The notes below the pieces were generated by a model. The model did no database searches, was not told the origin of the DNA, and worked only from the letters and a program-made list of their open reading frames with translations. From the NCBI GenBank assembly GCA_020310875.1, contig CM035407.1:67149158-67213157 (forward strand): 64,000 nt of DNA. Direction: 5' to 3'. The position numbers and the translations under genes were made by a program. The DNA is from Ceratopteris richardii (taxonomy: Eukaryota > Streptophyta > Polypodiopsida > Polypodiales > Pteridaceae). Below, piece after piece: positions 36,101 to 47,597 of the stretch (positions within the stretch are counted from its first letter, which is position 1; each line of letters starts with the position of its first letter).

Positions 36101-36391
36101 GTCTCTGTTTCAGTTTCAGCTTCAGTTCCAGAACCAGAACCTACATTTACACCTATGTTTACACCTACGTTTAAACCTAGGTTTACACCTACATTTACAC
36201 CTATGTTTACACCTACGTTTACACCTACGTTTACTCCTTCGGCTTACTCTTCGGCTTACTCTAAGGCGTCGACTAAGGCATCAACTAAGGCAAAGAACTT
36301 AGGCAATAACTTAGGCAATACATTGGCACCCAAGGCTCCCTTAGCGACTGTTGGCTACACGCGAGGCAATTTTAATTTTGAGTGGCAATAG
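36101..36391 (+). repeat. short-period repeat array with a 96-residue open frame
   Basis: The DNA has 6- and 12-base periods that change along its length. One frame is open throughout to a stop at 36,389-36,391. It reads as successive short repeats: VSVSVSAS, PEPEP, a TFTP/MFTP run, SAYS twice, KAST twice, NLGN twice, then a non-repetitive TVGYTRGNFNFEWQ end. No start codon precedes the repeats; ATG occurs inside them. It may be a fragment of a repetitive host or element protein, or slippage-derived DNA. I do not recognise a family. Confidence 0.45.
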
Positions 36392-36490
36392 AGAGTTTTA
36401 GATTCCCTAAGGTAGCAGGATTTGAACCCACAACCTCCTACTTACAAGGGAAGTACTTTAACCACTTCTCCATCTCTTTGAGTTATCACT
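36392..36490 (-). mobile_element. tRNA-derived SINE head, candidate
   Basis: On the minus strand, TGGAGAAGTGG (36,462-36,472) fits the polymerase III A box (TRGYNNARYNGG) and GGTTCAAATCC (36,418-36,428) fits the B box, 33 bases apart. The sequence between, with CTTGTAAG, resembles an anticodon arm, but the cloverleaf is poor, so this is not a working tRNA gene. The tail and target duplications are not resolved. Confidence 0.4.
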
Positions 36491-37835
36491 CTATCTCTCT
36501 TTTGTCATATTTACATCAGCTTTCACCTCCCTCTTCCTTTTACAATTCCCAAGTTGAGCTCACACATGTGGAAGCGCCCGTCGATTTTCCTAGGGGAGTG
36601 CATCACAAAAAGTGCATAACTTTCACTATATAACTCGGATTTTAGCATATAATATATCATTGGAAAGCTCTCGGAATAAGCTTTTTAATTAATCTATTAG
36701 ATTGAGGATTCAACATAGTTTGAAAGAGGGATTTTATTTTCTGATATGTACCCTACAACAATGGAGGATTTTGGCAATTCACCTTTACCTAGGGTCTCAT
36801 TCGAGCAACAATTAGAGCTTATGCGAGAAGAACTTCAAGCAACTCAACAAGCTATACAAGAATGCTATGCTATGCTCCAACAAGTACAAAGTGATGATTG
36901 TAGATTAATCAGAGTGGTGAAAGCGATTATCACTGCACAGGAAGAAGGTGCAAGTTCCAAGAGAGGTGCTAAGAACTTCCAATTCTCCAGATTCGATGGA
37001 TGAAGGGATGGCTGATTTGTCCTATTATGGCTCTCTCAATTCAATGATTTTTACTCTGATGAGTCATATTCAGACAGTGAGAAAGTCAAGTTTGCCACCA
37101 ATTATTTGGTAGGAAGAGCTTAGCTATGGTGGAATGGTCTTTGTCATAGTGCAGATTGTCCAAGCACATGGAAGGCCTTTCAAGAAGATTTTAAGGATTC
37201 TTTTCTACTATTATAGTTCAATCTACATGTTCGACAATTGTGGGCTAAATTTACATGGATGGAAGGTGACACATTTACAACCTATACGGACCGGTTCTAT
37301 CAATACTCAGTAACTCTTCACTTTCTTGAAGATGTTTCGAATGATACTATGAAGAAGAAGTATGATGATGGGATAAATAAGGAGGTTAAAGCAAAGCTTT
37401 GTTCATGCCATCCTACATTGCTTCATGAAGCTATTGCCTTTGCTCATGATGCGGAGAATGAGTACCAATTGATTATCAAGAGGATCTGTTTGTAGCCGCC
37501 ACATCAACAACATTAATCTTTTTGCTAGTCTAATTTTCTTTGATTATATGTAATGCATTTACACATAGAATTTAGTATGTAGGATCATACTTTAGATATA
37601 CTTTTGAAAATGAATTAGAATAATGACTTATTTAAAACACAATTATCACTTCACTATGATCATTTAATTTCTACTTATCATTCCCAATTACATTAAACTT
37701 TCAGGTTTCTGATTTCATGCATGTGTTTTACATGGTTCATGCTTACTATTGTTCAATGATAGGACATGCGACTGATCATCCATGTCTATTTTTATATTTA
37801 TCAACTGAGGTCAGTTTCTTGTCAACTGGGAGGCA
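36491..37835 (+). mobile_element. Ty3-like gag-only remnant D
   Basis: A leader with the motif CATAACTTTC ... TTGGAAAGCTC (36,613-36,671) precedes a gag-like region at 36,746-37,495. That region has a coiled-coil-like N terminus (LELMREELQATQQAIQECYA) and a retrotrans_gag segment with LWWNGL-like and WKAFQEDFKDSF words. No protease or pol follows; an LTR-like sequence begins at 37,836 after a purine-rich GGGAGG run. It may descend from a non-autonomous gag element. About three breaks. Confidence 0.55.
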
Positions 37836-38200
37836 TGTTGTATATTATGGAATCATGGAAGGTTAAATGGATTTTTGAATGTTTTAAATGTCCAGAAGGT
37901 TTTAATGTGGTTGTGTTTGATCTAGCAAGTGAAGAAACATGAGGACGTGGATACTAGTGGATGCGCATAAATAAATAAATTCAAAGACTAAATCGAAGAC
38001 TTCTAGAATAGTTATATTTAGGTTTATCTTGTTGTAAAAGTAGTGGTTCACTTTAGAAAGCGACACCTTTTGTAAATAAAGTAGTTTTACCTAAAAGATG
38101 CTTCTAAAAGTGACGGCCCTCATGTAACTTCTATTTTCAGGACATAATAGAAATAAACCTGTAAATACATGTACTCTGAGAGACTCGTCCATGAGAGTAC
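37836..38200 (+). repeat. LTR-like sequence of remnant D, candidate
   Basis: It begins TGTTGTATATTATGGAATC directly after CAACTGGGAGGCA, a polypurine-like tract, and may end at GAGTACACA. No partner LTR is in the window, so the boundaries are tentative. Confidence 0.4.
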
Positions 38201-38204
38201 ACAG

Positions 38205-39275
38205 GGGGAGATTGCACCCAATATCGCGTCGAATGTTTTCTCTATTTTTTATTCCTGTTTCTTCTTCTTTCTGCCTCTACATGTGCGTGCACTGAAGGAC
38301 CTGATAACAACGACACTCGACACCTGAAGAATATTGTGACACTTGGCCTTGAGCACGACACTCGACACCTGAGGAATATCATGACACTTGGCCCTGAGCA
38401 CGACACTCGACACCTGAGGAGTATCACAACACTTGGGGAGTGCAAGATATCGGCGATACACGATATCTACCAAATATCCACACACGAGAATTCAAGTATC
38501 GCGACACTTGAACTCAACCGATCATGACACTTGGATTTTTTGGAGTCCAAATTCAAAACATTTTGCAAATATGAGCACCTTGTGTCCTCCTTGTCACTCC
38601 CATGTGCTTGTAGAGGCAAAATCTATCTTCAAACCTGTGATACCATATTCACAACACTTGGCGCAGGTTGTGTCACGTCTGAAACTAATCACTCCATTTT
38701 TTGGGTATTTTGGTAGTATTTCTTCAGTGCTTCAATTCTGCACCCCCTCTAAGCTTCTTCCTCGCAACCACAAATGAAAAAGGAGGTAAATGTACACTAA
38801 AAAGATGGAAAAATTTTAGAAAATGAAGGTGGGTGGAGATGGTGATGATGATGAAGATGAAGATGGAGAAAAAAATCAGAAACTGCACTAAAAATGATGA
38901 TTTTTTTACCATCCAACATGGCTACTCTACGTCTTACTGTCACATGCTCATCCTCCAAGCTCTCTCCCCGGCAATAGCGCCAAATTTGGTGTCACTCTAG
39001 CACAATGGTAAGTACCAACATGAGGAGCTTCACCTCATAAATGTCGATCTGCGGAGACGTGAGGACTAGTATGAAGACTATGAGCAAGTGATGACATCAA
39101 GTGCGTGAGTGAAAGCACACAAGCATGCACACACATACACACACACACGCACAAGGTAAGAGCAAAGAGTGGAACAATGGAAAGCTTTGATTACAAAAGA
39201 AATCTCTTACAAAGCTCAAATCTACAACAAGCTAACTTGAAAAATGAGCCCTCCAGCCGTTTTTATAGGTTTTTG
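38205..39275 (-). mobile_element. K-related LTR element remnant E
   Basis: The minus strand reads an LTR end (from about 39,275 down to 38,991), a primer motif very like that of K (38,962-38,979), an A/G-rich leader run, and tandem 45-base repeats (38,311-38,445). The LTR shares with K the GGAGACGTGAGGAC and CACAAGGTAAGA words, but differs at many positions. No coding part is left. It abuts the 3' end of copia F. Confidence 0.65.
38311..38445. repeat. 45-base tandem repeats of remnant E
   Basis: CGACACTCGACACCTGA recurs at 38,311, 38,356 and 38,401, an exact 45-base period. Units share ATGACACTTGGCC-like middles. They occupy the same place beside the primer site as the unrelated repeat array of K. 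Confidence 0.85.
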
Positions 39276-40860
39276 AGTCTTTATCTTCATCCAAGCTCCT
39301 TCATATTGAGGCATTCCTTGAACTTTAAAATACTCACTCCATCCAAAGATTTTGTAAACATGTCAGCAACTTGGTCCCTGATGCCTAGGTGATGTATTGA
39401 AACTTCTTTGAGATCAACTTTTCCTTTATGAAGAGATAGTGCACTTCAATATGCTTGGTTCTAGCATGACAAATAGGATCCGATGTTAGACGAATTCTAC
39501 ACATATCATCACAAAAGATCGGATATGTATCAACCTACAAATTAAGCTTCATGAATAGCTTCTTAATCCACATTAACTCACATGTAACTTGAGGTAAAGC
39601 TCTATGCTTAGCTTTAGTGAGAGATAATGCAACTATGGGCTTCTTCTTTGTAATCCATGAGATGATCTTGCTACCTTGCATGACTAGGTAACCACTTGTA
39701 CTCCTTCTATCTTCCTTTGAACCGGCCCAATCGACATCAAAATAAGCTTTGAACTTCATATTATCATCAAATGAGCATATCAATCCTTCATTTTTAGTAT
39801 CCTTGAGATATCTTAGCATTCCTCTTGTAGCTTGCAAGTGTGTAATCCTTGGACTATGAATAAATCATGATAACACTCCAACTCCATATGCTATGTGGGG
39901 CCTAGTTATTGTGGCATAATTGAAAGAGGCTACAATAGATTGATACAAAGTTTCATCCTCTATTGGTTCTCCATCAATGAAACTTTGCTTTAAATTAACT
40001 TTCATGGGATTTGGGATAGTCTTGGAATGTAGCATCCCAAACCTCTCAAGTAATTCTAGACTATAATTCCTTTGTATGAGCATAATACCTTCTTCTTTGT
40101 ACACAACTTCAATGCTAAGAGAATATCTAAGATCTCAAAGATAATAGATCCTAAGCTACTTTCCAATCTTTGCCTTGATCTCCTCAATTGTTTTTGTATC
40201 ATTACCTATAATGATAAGATCATCTTGATACACACAAATATAGACTACAAGTTCTCCTCTTTGTTTCATGTAGAGGGATGGATCCGCCTCACATCAATTG
40301 TAAGCACACTTGATCAAATACTCCAATAATTTCTCATTCCAAGCTCTTGGAGCTTTCTTTAGTGCATAAAGTGCTTGCTTCAACCTAAAAACATGTTGTG
40401 GAAACTCTTTATGAATGAAGCATAATGGTTGCTCCATATATACCTCTTCCTCCAACTCTCCATTGAGAAAGGGATTCTTGATATCAATTGGAAGAGCTTT
40501 CATACTTTTCCTCCAACCATTGCAATGAGTGTCTTAATGGTGCTCATCTTTTCCATGGGGCTAAATGTCTCTTCAAAGTCTGCTCCATAGGCTTGTGCAA
40601 AACCCTTGGCCACCAATCTTTCTTTAGACCTAGAAATAGACCTATCTACATTGCTCTTAAATTTATACACTCACTTATTACCTATCAACTTCATGTCCTC
40701 CTTCTTGGGCACTAGAATCCATGTTTGATTCTCCTCAAGTGAAATAATCTCATGTTGTGTTGCCTCTTTCCATTTGTAGTATGTGCTTGCATCTTCATAA
40801 CAATAGGGATCATGATATTCAACTATTTTGTTCATATATGCATAATGAGTTGTTATGCAA
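39276..40860 (-). pseudogene. RT and RNase H region of copia F
   Basis: RT words IDIKNPFLNGELEEEVYMEQ, VFRLKQALYALKKAPRAW and SLELLERFGM; RNase H with FDVDWAGSKEDRRSTSGYLV, KHIEVHYLFIKEKL and VADMFTKSLDGVSILKF at its end. Broken. Confidence 0.8.
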
Positions 40861-41039
40861 GAATCATTAGTAAAATTTTTAGCTAGATACTTAAAACCCT
40901 ATAAGACATCCTTTATTCACTGTTTGGAGTACGAAAACTCCTTCGCATTGTATGCATGATCCTTTTTTTTCATGTGGGTTCTCTCTCTGTCATGTGTCCT
41001 TTATCCTCTTCAAATTCATTACCATCTTCATCCAACTCT

Positions 41040-42573
41040 ACCAATGTTTCTTTGCCTTTGTTGATTGATTGTGCTTCATAGCATGATGAACATCTCCTAT
41101 CCATGGTGAGTTCATGCTTGAATCATTTTCATTGATGGAACTCTTTGGGCTATTTAGCTCTATGTCGGTTTGTCCTTCATCATCTCCATGCCTTTCTTGT
41201 TCATATTCTTGCATACAATAGTATTTCTTATACCAATGGGGTAGCTCATTGAATGCTTCATCCCTTGATATCCTCAAGTCCTTTGCTTTTTTATTGAAGC
41301 ACTTGTAATCCTTATGATCATTTGAGTATCCTAGAAAGACACACTTCTTCGACTTTGATTGTAGCTTGTGCCTCAATTTGCTTGGCACATGTTCATAACA
41401 TGTACATCAAATTATTGTCAAGTGGGAAAGATCAGGTTTCTTAGCATAGTAAGCTTAATATGGTGTCCATTCATGGATCCTTGTCTAGCATTCTCTACAA
41501 TGTATCTATTCTTTTTCTTTGCTACCCCATTTTGTTGGGGTGCATACTTGCATGTAACTTGCCTCTTTTGTTGGGGTGTGTACCCCATTTTCTCTCTGCT
41601 ACCCCATTCTCTTGGGATGTCTACCTACATGTCACTTTCCTCTTCATGTCTTGATCCCATAAAAAATCAAAAAATTCATTCGAGAAATATTCTCTCCCAC
41701 ATCGAACCTTAGATTCTTGATGTATGTACATGTCTCCTTCTCAACTATTTTCTTTATGTAAACACATCTCTATCATTTCCTTGAATGCATTGAAATATGT
41801 GAACACATTTGATTTGTGTTTGATGAAGTAAACCCAAGCCCTCCTTATGCAATCATATATAAAAGTGAAAAATTACTTGCTACCTCCAATGGATTGCTCT
41901 TTGGTTGGCCCCCACACATCTTTTTGTATCAACTCCAATGGGTATTGGGTTATGTAGCCACTCTTCTTGAATGGAATCCTAGCTTGCTTCCATAATTGAC
42001 AAGATTCACATAAATGCTTCATACCTTGTCCTTAGAAGTTTGGTAGACCTTCAACGAGCCTCTTGAATTGTACTTCATTCTTTGTATCTTGATGTGGCCT
42101 ATCCTCTTGTGCCACAAATTCAACTATGAAATTTTCTTGTTTCCATATGTGAAGTAAACATATTGAGTGGAATGAGAGTTTACCTCTAAAGTGAAGAGTC
42201 TCCCTTGCTTCCTTCCTCTTGTTATGACATTGTACCATTTCTTAGAGTTCTCCACAAAGCATGCACCTTTGGTGAGCCTTACTTGATACCCTCTTTCAAC
42301 CATTCTCCCTATGGACACCAAGTTCTTCTTGATGGTAGGTACATGCAAGACATCCTTGAGATTTATTGCTTCCTCTTTTTCATCCAAAGCTACATCTTCA
42401 ACATGCGAGATCTCATGGACTATACCATCACCTATTTCTACATATCCTTTAACTTTGGGAGTATGTATATTAGTAAACCAAGAAGCATTGCAACTCATAT
42501 GGTTTCTACATCCACTATCGATATACCTAGTATTATCTACTTTGCTTGAATTCCCATTCATATGCGTAATCAA
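41040..42573 (-). pseudogene. protease and integrase region of copia F
   Basis: Protease RYIDSGCRNHMSCNASWF with LHVPTIKKNLVSIGR, a GAG-pre-integrase segment with GRKQGRLFTLEVNS, and an integrase end with KSKKCVFLGYSNDHKDYKCF. Broken. Confidence 0.78.
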
Positions 42574-43541
42574 GAGATTAGCATTTTCTAAACTTGTAGA
42601 AGCATAATTACCTTGGTCATTGTATGAAGAACTTTGATTATAGCTCCTTTGGTTTCCTCCTTGCTAGAAATCTCTATCATAGTGGACAAATTTTACAACA
42701 TCCACCTATGTTCATATCTTTTGTAACCATTAGAGAAACCAGTATTTCTCAAAAGAAGGGAGATTATTCCTTACATATAATGATGTGGTAAATGGTTTCC
42801 ACTTTGCATTGTCCCTCAAAACCATTGAAGTTATAAGCCACAAGATCATCATTATCTACATGGATTCCAATGGATCACAATGCATTTCAAAATTCCTTGA
42901 CCTTAACTATGTACTCGATTATGCTACTCCTCCATTATTTCCTAAGGTCATTGAGATCATTCTTGAGCCTAATATTCCTTGCTTTCATGCTTTCTTAATA
43001 AGGCCACTCAAGTGTCTTCCATGCCTTCATTCTTGAATCCAAATCCTAGATGTGGCCAATCATGCTATTGCTTATGTGTTTTCAAAGGATAAAGATCACC
43101 ATCTTCTCTCTTTTAGTCCATTCCATAAAGGCCCTTAGTTGGTGATTGGTTGGATTTTCATCCAACCTAGGTCTTGGTTCACTTCCACTAATCAATCCCC
43201 ATAGGCCCTTGCCATAAGGTAGTTAGAGACCCTAAATTTCCATGGTTGATAGTTCCCCTTGTCTACATTTTCAATTTAAATGTTGAAGTCTCCCATATCT
43301 AGTCTTTTCTACTTGATTTATCCCTTGGATAATGATCCAATGCATGTGAAATATAAATGAGGCTTTGAAGTTACCTTAATCCAAAGATTTCCTTAGATGA
43401 ACACCTTGTGCAATTGAAACTTTGAGTAAAATAGCTCCCCCTTGATGTGAGTTACCTCCAACAAGCTGTTGCTGCAAATCTTCACCCAATAGCTCTAAGA
43501 GGTCTTGTTGCTTGTATTTCATGTCTCCAAGATGAAAAGAT
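42574..43541 (-). pseudogene. gag remnant and leader of copia F
   Basis: Copia gag traces can be followed on the minus strand (for example VVAYNFNGFEGQCKVETIYH-like wording near 42,800) but no long frame is left. The part nearest the primer site is leader. Confidence 0.5.
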
Positions 43542-43553
43542 GCTCTAATACCA
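43542..43553 (-). promoter_or_regulatory. primer binding site of copia F
   Basis: The minus strand reads TGGTATTAGAGC one base after TTCCATCAACA, the LTR end. Confidence 0.85.
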
Positions 43554-43554
43554 T

Positions 43555-43788
43555 TGTTGATGGAAGTACCTCGACGCCTATGCAGCTTGAATGACCTCCA
43601 CATGTACACTTCTTTGCACTTTTGCAAACCAAAATTGCTCTTTCTCCAAGCTTATGCAGAGAAATCTGATGAACTTTTGTAGATCTCTTGTAGGCTTAAA
43701 GAGATTTCCAACAAGAAAAATTAAAATCCAAATGGATGCCTACACTTAGAGAAATAATTTCCACAAGATGAGCTACTTGTACAGGTTC
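43555..43788 (-). repeat. 5' LTR end of copia F
   Basis: On the minus strand the LTR ends GTACTTCCATCAACA at 43,555. Its beginning is not resolved because the inverted tRNA-like pair follows at 43,789; it may extend beyond. Confidence 0.5.
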
Positions 43789-44199
43789 AGATGGAGCTGG
43801 GATCAGATATCATTTGGTCATTCAAGTGTAGGGAAGAAGTCTCAAGATTAGAACTAAGCAAAGGTTCTGTTCTCTAGACACGCAAAGGTGCTTGGCCTAG
43901 TGGTTAAGTTATTTGGATGAGAAGGAAGCGAAATTTGGTTTAAGTCCTATGCGAGATGTGGGAGAGGTCTAGAGCATTTTGGCTGAAAACATCAAAAGTT
44001 CTAGAAGCTCAAAACCTCTCTCACATCTCTCATAGGGCTTGTGCCCAATCCCTGTTCCTTCTCATCCATATGACTTAACCACTAGGCCAAGCACCTTTGG
44101 TTTTCTAAAAAGTATAAGCTCATTTGCTGAAGTCTACTCTTGAGACTTCTACCATACACTTGAATGAACAAATGATATATGATATCAGATCCATCTGAA
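43789..44199. repeat. inverted pair of tRNA-like units (foldback)
   Basis: The left arm (43,789-43,985) and right arm (about 44,010-44,199) are inverted copies, both beginning GTTCAGATGGA at the outer ends and sharing GTGCTTGGCCTAGTGGTTAA. Each arm has an A-box match TGGCCTAGTGG; the left has GGTTTAAGTCC as a B-box-like site. The spacer is about 25 bases. Transcription would give a long hairpin. It looks like two tRNA-derived SINE copies head to head, or one foldback element. Confidence 0.7.
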
Positions 44200-45621
44200 C
44201 ATGTCGGACCCTCATGTCATAAACTTCCTTTATAACATTCTTGCCCCTTGGAAAAACATTTTTTCCTCTAAAATAGAGCTATATAAATCTAGGAATCCCG
44301 CGAGCTTCATGTACAAATTGTACATAATCATTTCTATGTGTTGTTTCACAATATCTTTCCCCTTAAGAAGTCTCATGTGCTTACTATCTCCCATATATAC
44401 CTAGCTTCCAAAATATCACTCCCATAATATATAACATCATCAATATGACCTCAGTCCATATGATGTACCTTGTGTGGAGTAATATTATGAAAGAAAAGTG
44501 CAAGGGCCAAGCTATATAAGCTTGACCATACCTCAATGGAGATAATAAACCATAAAATTCTTTAAATGTAGAATAGTATCCCATAAGAAAAGTGACTACA
44601 AACCCATCTATACTTAAGATGATAGACTTATCCTCATTGCACTCTCGATCTTCCTAACCTGGAGTGTACTCACAACTGATAGTTTTTACCTAAACCATCC
44701 TTGTGGCCTATGTAAATCTATCATCCTAACTCTCATATAAGAATTCCTTGGTAGTAAAATGAATTCTCTATATTCCACTAGCCAATAAGTCTTTTGTTTC
44801 TCATCCATAACCTTTGGATTAAGTTCTATTGGAAGAACATCAAATAACACTAATGCAAACACTACTTTTTTCTCTTCCCTTTAGTTTGCCATATGAATGT
44901 AAAAAGCATTCCCCTTGAGATTTAGATAATACCTAAGTATCCATTCTCCTAATTGATGTTCAATCATTACTCATGATGAAACAACAACTAAGAGTTTGGT
45001 AACCCAATCAGTTAGATCTATCCCTATAATGTAGAAACTCTAATGAAAAGATTCATGACTCTATTCCTAGTCTCACAAATGTCAGCAACTAGACCTTCTC
45101 ATCTAGTCAAGGACCATTACTAGAAATAACATAACTACTTCTCTCTAGAGTCTCTATATGAGACTCAATCTAACCACCATGATTAACATATCTTCCTATT
45201 TCCTTTGATAGAAGAGTACCGCTCCCATCTATGATACCATAATGAACAGATGTGTATTCATACTAAAGAAACTATCTCTGCCAACCATCCTCTATGCATG
45301 GATCCATATGATCCATCCACACTAATGGAATCATCCATCCTGAAAACTATATAGTGAGTATGTGATGTCTATGGAGATAAAAGGACCCATCTCATACTCT
45401 ACTGGAAGATAAATCTTCCATAAACTATGAATGATAACTCCAAATGCTAAGGAAATTTCTTCTAAGAGATATTCTCTGATCTAATGAGACATGTCCCCAT
45501 GAATGATGAGTACTTTTCTCCCCGAACATAGAAGAAGAGTACTCAAATGGAAATCATTTCCACCATCCCATACCAGTGGATCCTTCTTCCAATTCATGGT
45601 GGCACATGCATACTATATTCC

Positions 45622-45656
<35 letters not shown>

Positions 45657-46010
45657 ATGGAATATGTAGGTGGATTCTAATGAATCCCATGTCCTCAAAC
45701 TAGTTTCGTTTGGTTCTATTCAACATGTGACAATGGATATCCCTTTCTACTCAAAACTAACTTGTTCATAGGTATCAAGACTGAGTCTAAGTACCTCTTT
45801 ATAGATCCTAACATACATAAATGTATTGGGTACCCCAAATATTCCTCGCTGAGGGATCTATACTCTAATCCTTAGAGCTAATGCCATGCCTTTGGCCTTC
45901 TTAAGTATCACTCGAATAACATTAGCACTCGTTGATGCTCTCTCATGAAACCCATCTCTATGATCCCATCTACTTGGTTTCATTAGTAGTCTAGAAAAAA
46001 TGCTTCACCA
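44200..46010. other. unassigned 1.8-kb stretch
   Basis: AT-rich, with only short chance frames. A small TA repeat with ATATATAT lies at 45,626-45,656, flanked by an inverted GGAATAT/ATATTCC pair. I see no RT, integrase, gag or host domain. It may be an LTR or an eroded non-coding element. Confidence 0.4.
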
Positions 46011-46682
46011 CTTACTCAAGTGATCAACATAAATACACACATAAATGTATCTATCTTCATTTGCTTTCACTTGCAAACTACTATCTGCCTTTGAAGCTTG
46101 GTATCCAAGTTCATTGAAGAACTTGATCAATCTTTAATTCCATGCCCTGGGAGCTTGCTTTAAACCATACAAAGATCTCTTAAGCTTGAAAACATAATTT
46201 GATCCATTTGTCTCTTTAAAACCCCCTACTTTCTCCATGTATACTTCATCTGCAATATATCCATTTAAAAATGCATTCTTTACATCTGATTGAGATAGCT
46301 TCCAACCTTTACAAGCAGCAATAACAACTATAGTTCTGATTGTAGACATCTTAGCCACTAGACTAAAAGTTTCATCATAGTCCACTCAATGTGTTTAGGC
46401 ATATCCTTTGACAACAAGTATAGCCTTGTATCTAGAGACTTTTCCATCTGCAAACCTCTTTGTCTTATACACCCACTTGCATCCAATTACCTTCTGATTC
46501 TTTGGTCTTGGCACCAATTTCCATGTCTCATTCTCAAGTAGAGCATCATGCTCTTCTTGCATTGATTTTTTCCAATTTTCCTTTCCTTTAGCTTCATCAT
46601 ATGTAGATGGGTCTTCATCTCTCTTCACAATGTAAGCATAATCTTTGGTTGTCAAGAAAGAAGTATCATAACTATACCTCAT
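46011..46682 (-). pseudogene. RT start of copia G
   Basis: ENETWKLVPRPKNQKVIGCK, WVYKTKRFADGKVSRYKA, SDVKNAFLNGYIADEVYMEK, KLKRSLYGLKQAPRAWN and LIKFFNELGY-like words are the opening copia RT blocks. Broken. Confidence 0.85.
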
Positions 46683-47591
46683 AGTTTTTTTCTATCTCTT
46701 GATGATCTTCTAATTTCTGCACCCCTTGAAGTCTCTCCTTCATTTTGTTCTGGATCAAACCTTGGTATATCTTCATAATTGTCCTCTATTTCATTTCTAC
46801 AAACATCATCATCAATATCTTCTTCATATACCTTCATCTTTGACTTTCCTTTCCTTTTGATTTCTTCAAGATTTTTGCACACATTGTTTGATCCTGTAAA
46901 CCATGTGCTTTGCTCATCAAATGTAACATCTCTTGAAACAAGAAATTGTTTTGTGGATGGACTCCACAACATGTATCCCATTTGTTTATCATCATACCCA
47001 ATGAACACATACTTTTCTGCTTTAGGTTCTAGCTTATGTCTCAATTGCGATAGAACATAAGCATATGCCAAACATCCAAATATTTTGCAATGATCAAGAG
47101 CAGGTTTCTTACCCCACCATACTTCATAAGGAGTCCTTCCCTCCAAAGCTTTGCAAGGTAACCTATTCACAAGATAAGTTGCAGAATTAATTGCTTTTGC
47201 CCACATATAATTAGGACACCTCTTTTCCTTCATCATTGATCTTGCAAACTCTACAAGAATTTTGTTTCTTCTTTCTACAACTCCATTTTGTTGTGGGGAG
47301 TACTTGCAAGTCACTTCTCTTTTTATACCTGCTTTCCACATATAATCATCAAGTTCCTTAGAAAAATATTCTCCCCCTCCATAATCTTAATCTCTTGAGC
47401 TTTTGTCCTATAATTCTTTCCGCATAAGCATGGTAGTGTTTAAATGTCTCAAACACTTCATATTTATCCTTGATTACATATAGAGTAATCCACCTGGTTG
47501 CATCATCAGCAAATAACACATAATACCTTGATCCATTTATGCTATAGTCCTTTGAAGGACCCCACACATTTGTATGAACCAATTCAAGCAT
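46679..47591 (-). pseudogene. integrase region of copia G
   Basis: LELVHTNVWGPSKDYSINGS, FADDATRWITLYVIKDK, YSPQQNGVVERRNK, NYMWAKAINSATYLVNRLP, FGCLAYAYVLSQLRHKLEPK and YVFIGYDDKQMGYMLW follow the copia integrase order. The match to C is close over the shared part. Broken. Confidence 0.87.
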
Positions 47592-47597
47592 ATTTGA

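Larger units (their letters stand above)
39276..43554 (-). mobile_element. Ty1/copia element F (broken)
   Basis: Minus-strand copia internal region, right to left: primer site (43,542-43,553, TGGTATTAGAGC), gag remnants (about 42,620-43,500), protease, GAG-pre-integrase and integrase (41,040-42,573), RT and RNase H (39,276-40,860). The polyprotein differs from C/G and L1, so it is a third copia family. Heavily broken, more than ten places. The 3' LTR is not seen; E's LTR lies there. Confidence 0.82.

Noticed and set aside
36418-36472. Functional tRNA gene
   Set aside because: A and B boxes are present, but acceptor and anticodon stems do not pair well; a SINE head is a better reading.
38724-38912. 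Minus-strand frame in remnant E leader
   Set aside because: Composed of F, I and S runs from an A/G-rich plus-strand leader that K also has; not a gene.
43878-43945. Functional tRNA gene in the inverted arms
   Set aside because: The A-box match is good but the B box is imperfect and a full cloverleaf cannot be drawn; two inverted copies point to a repeat.
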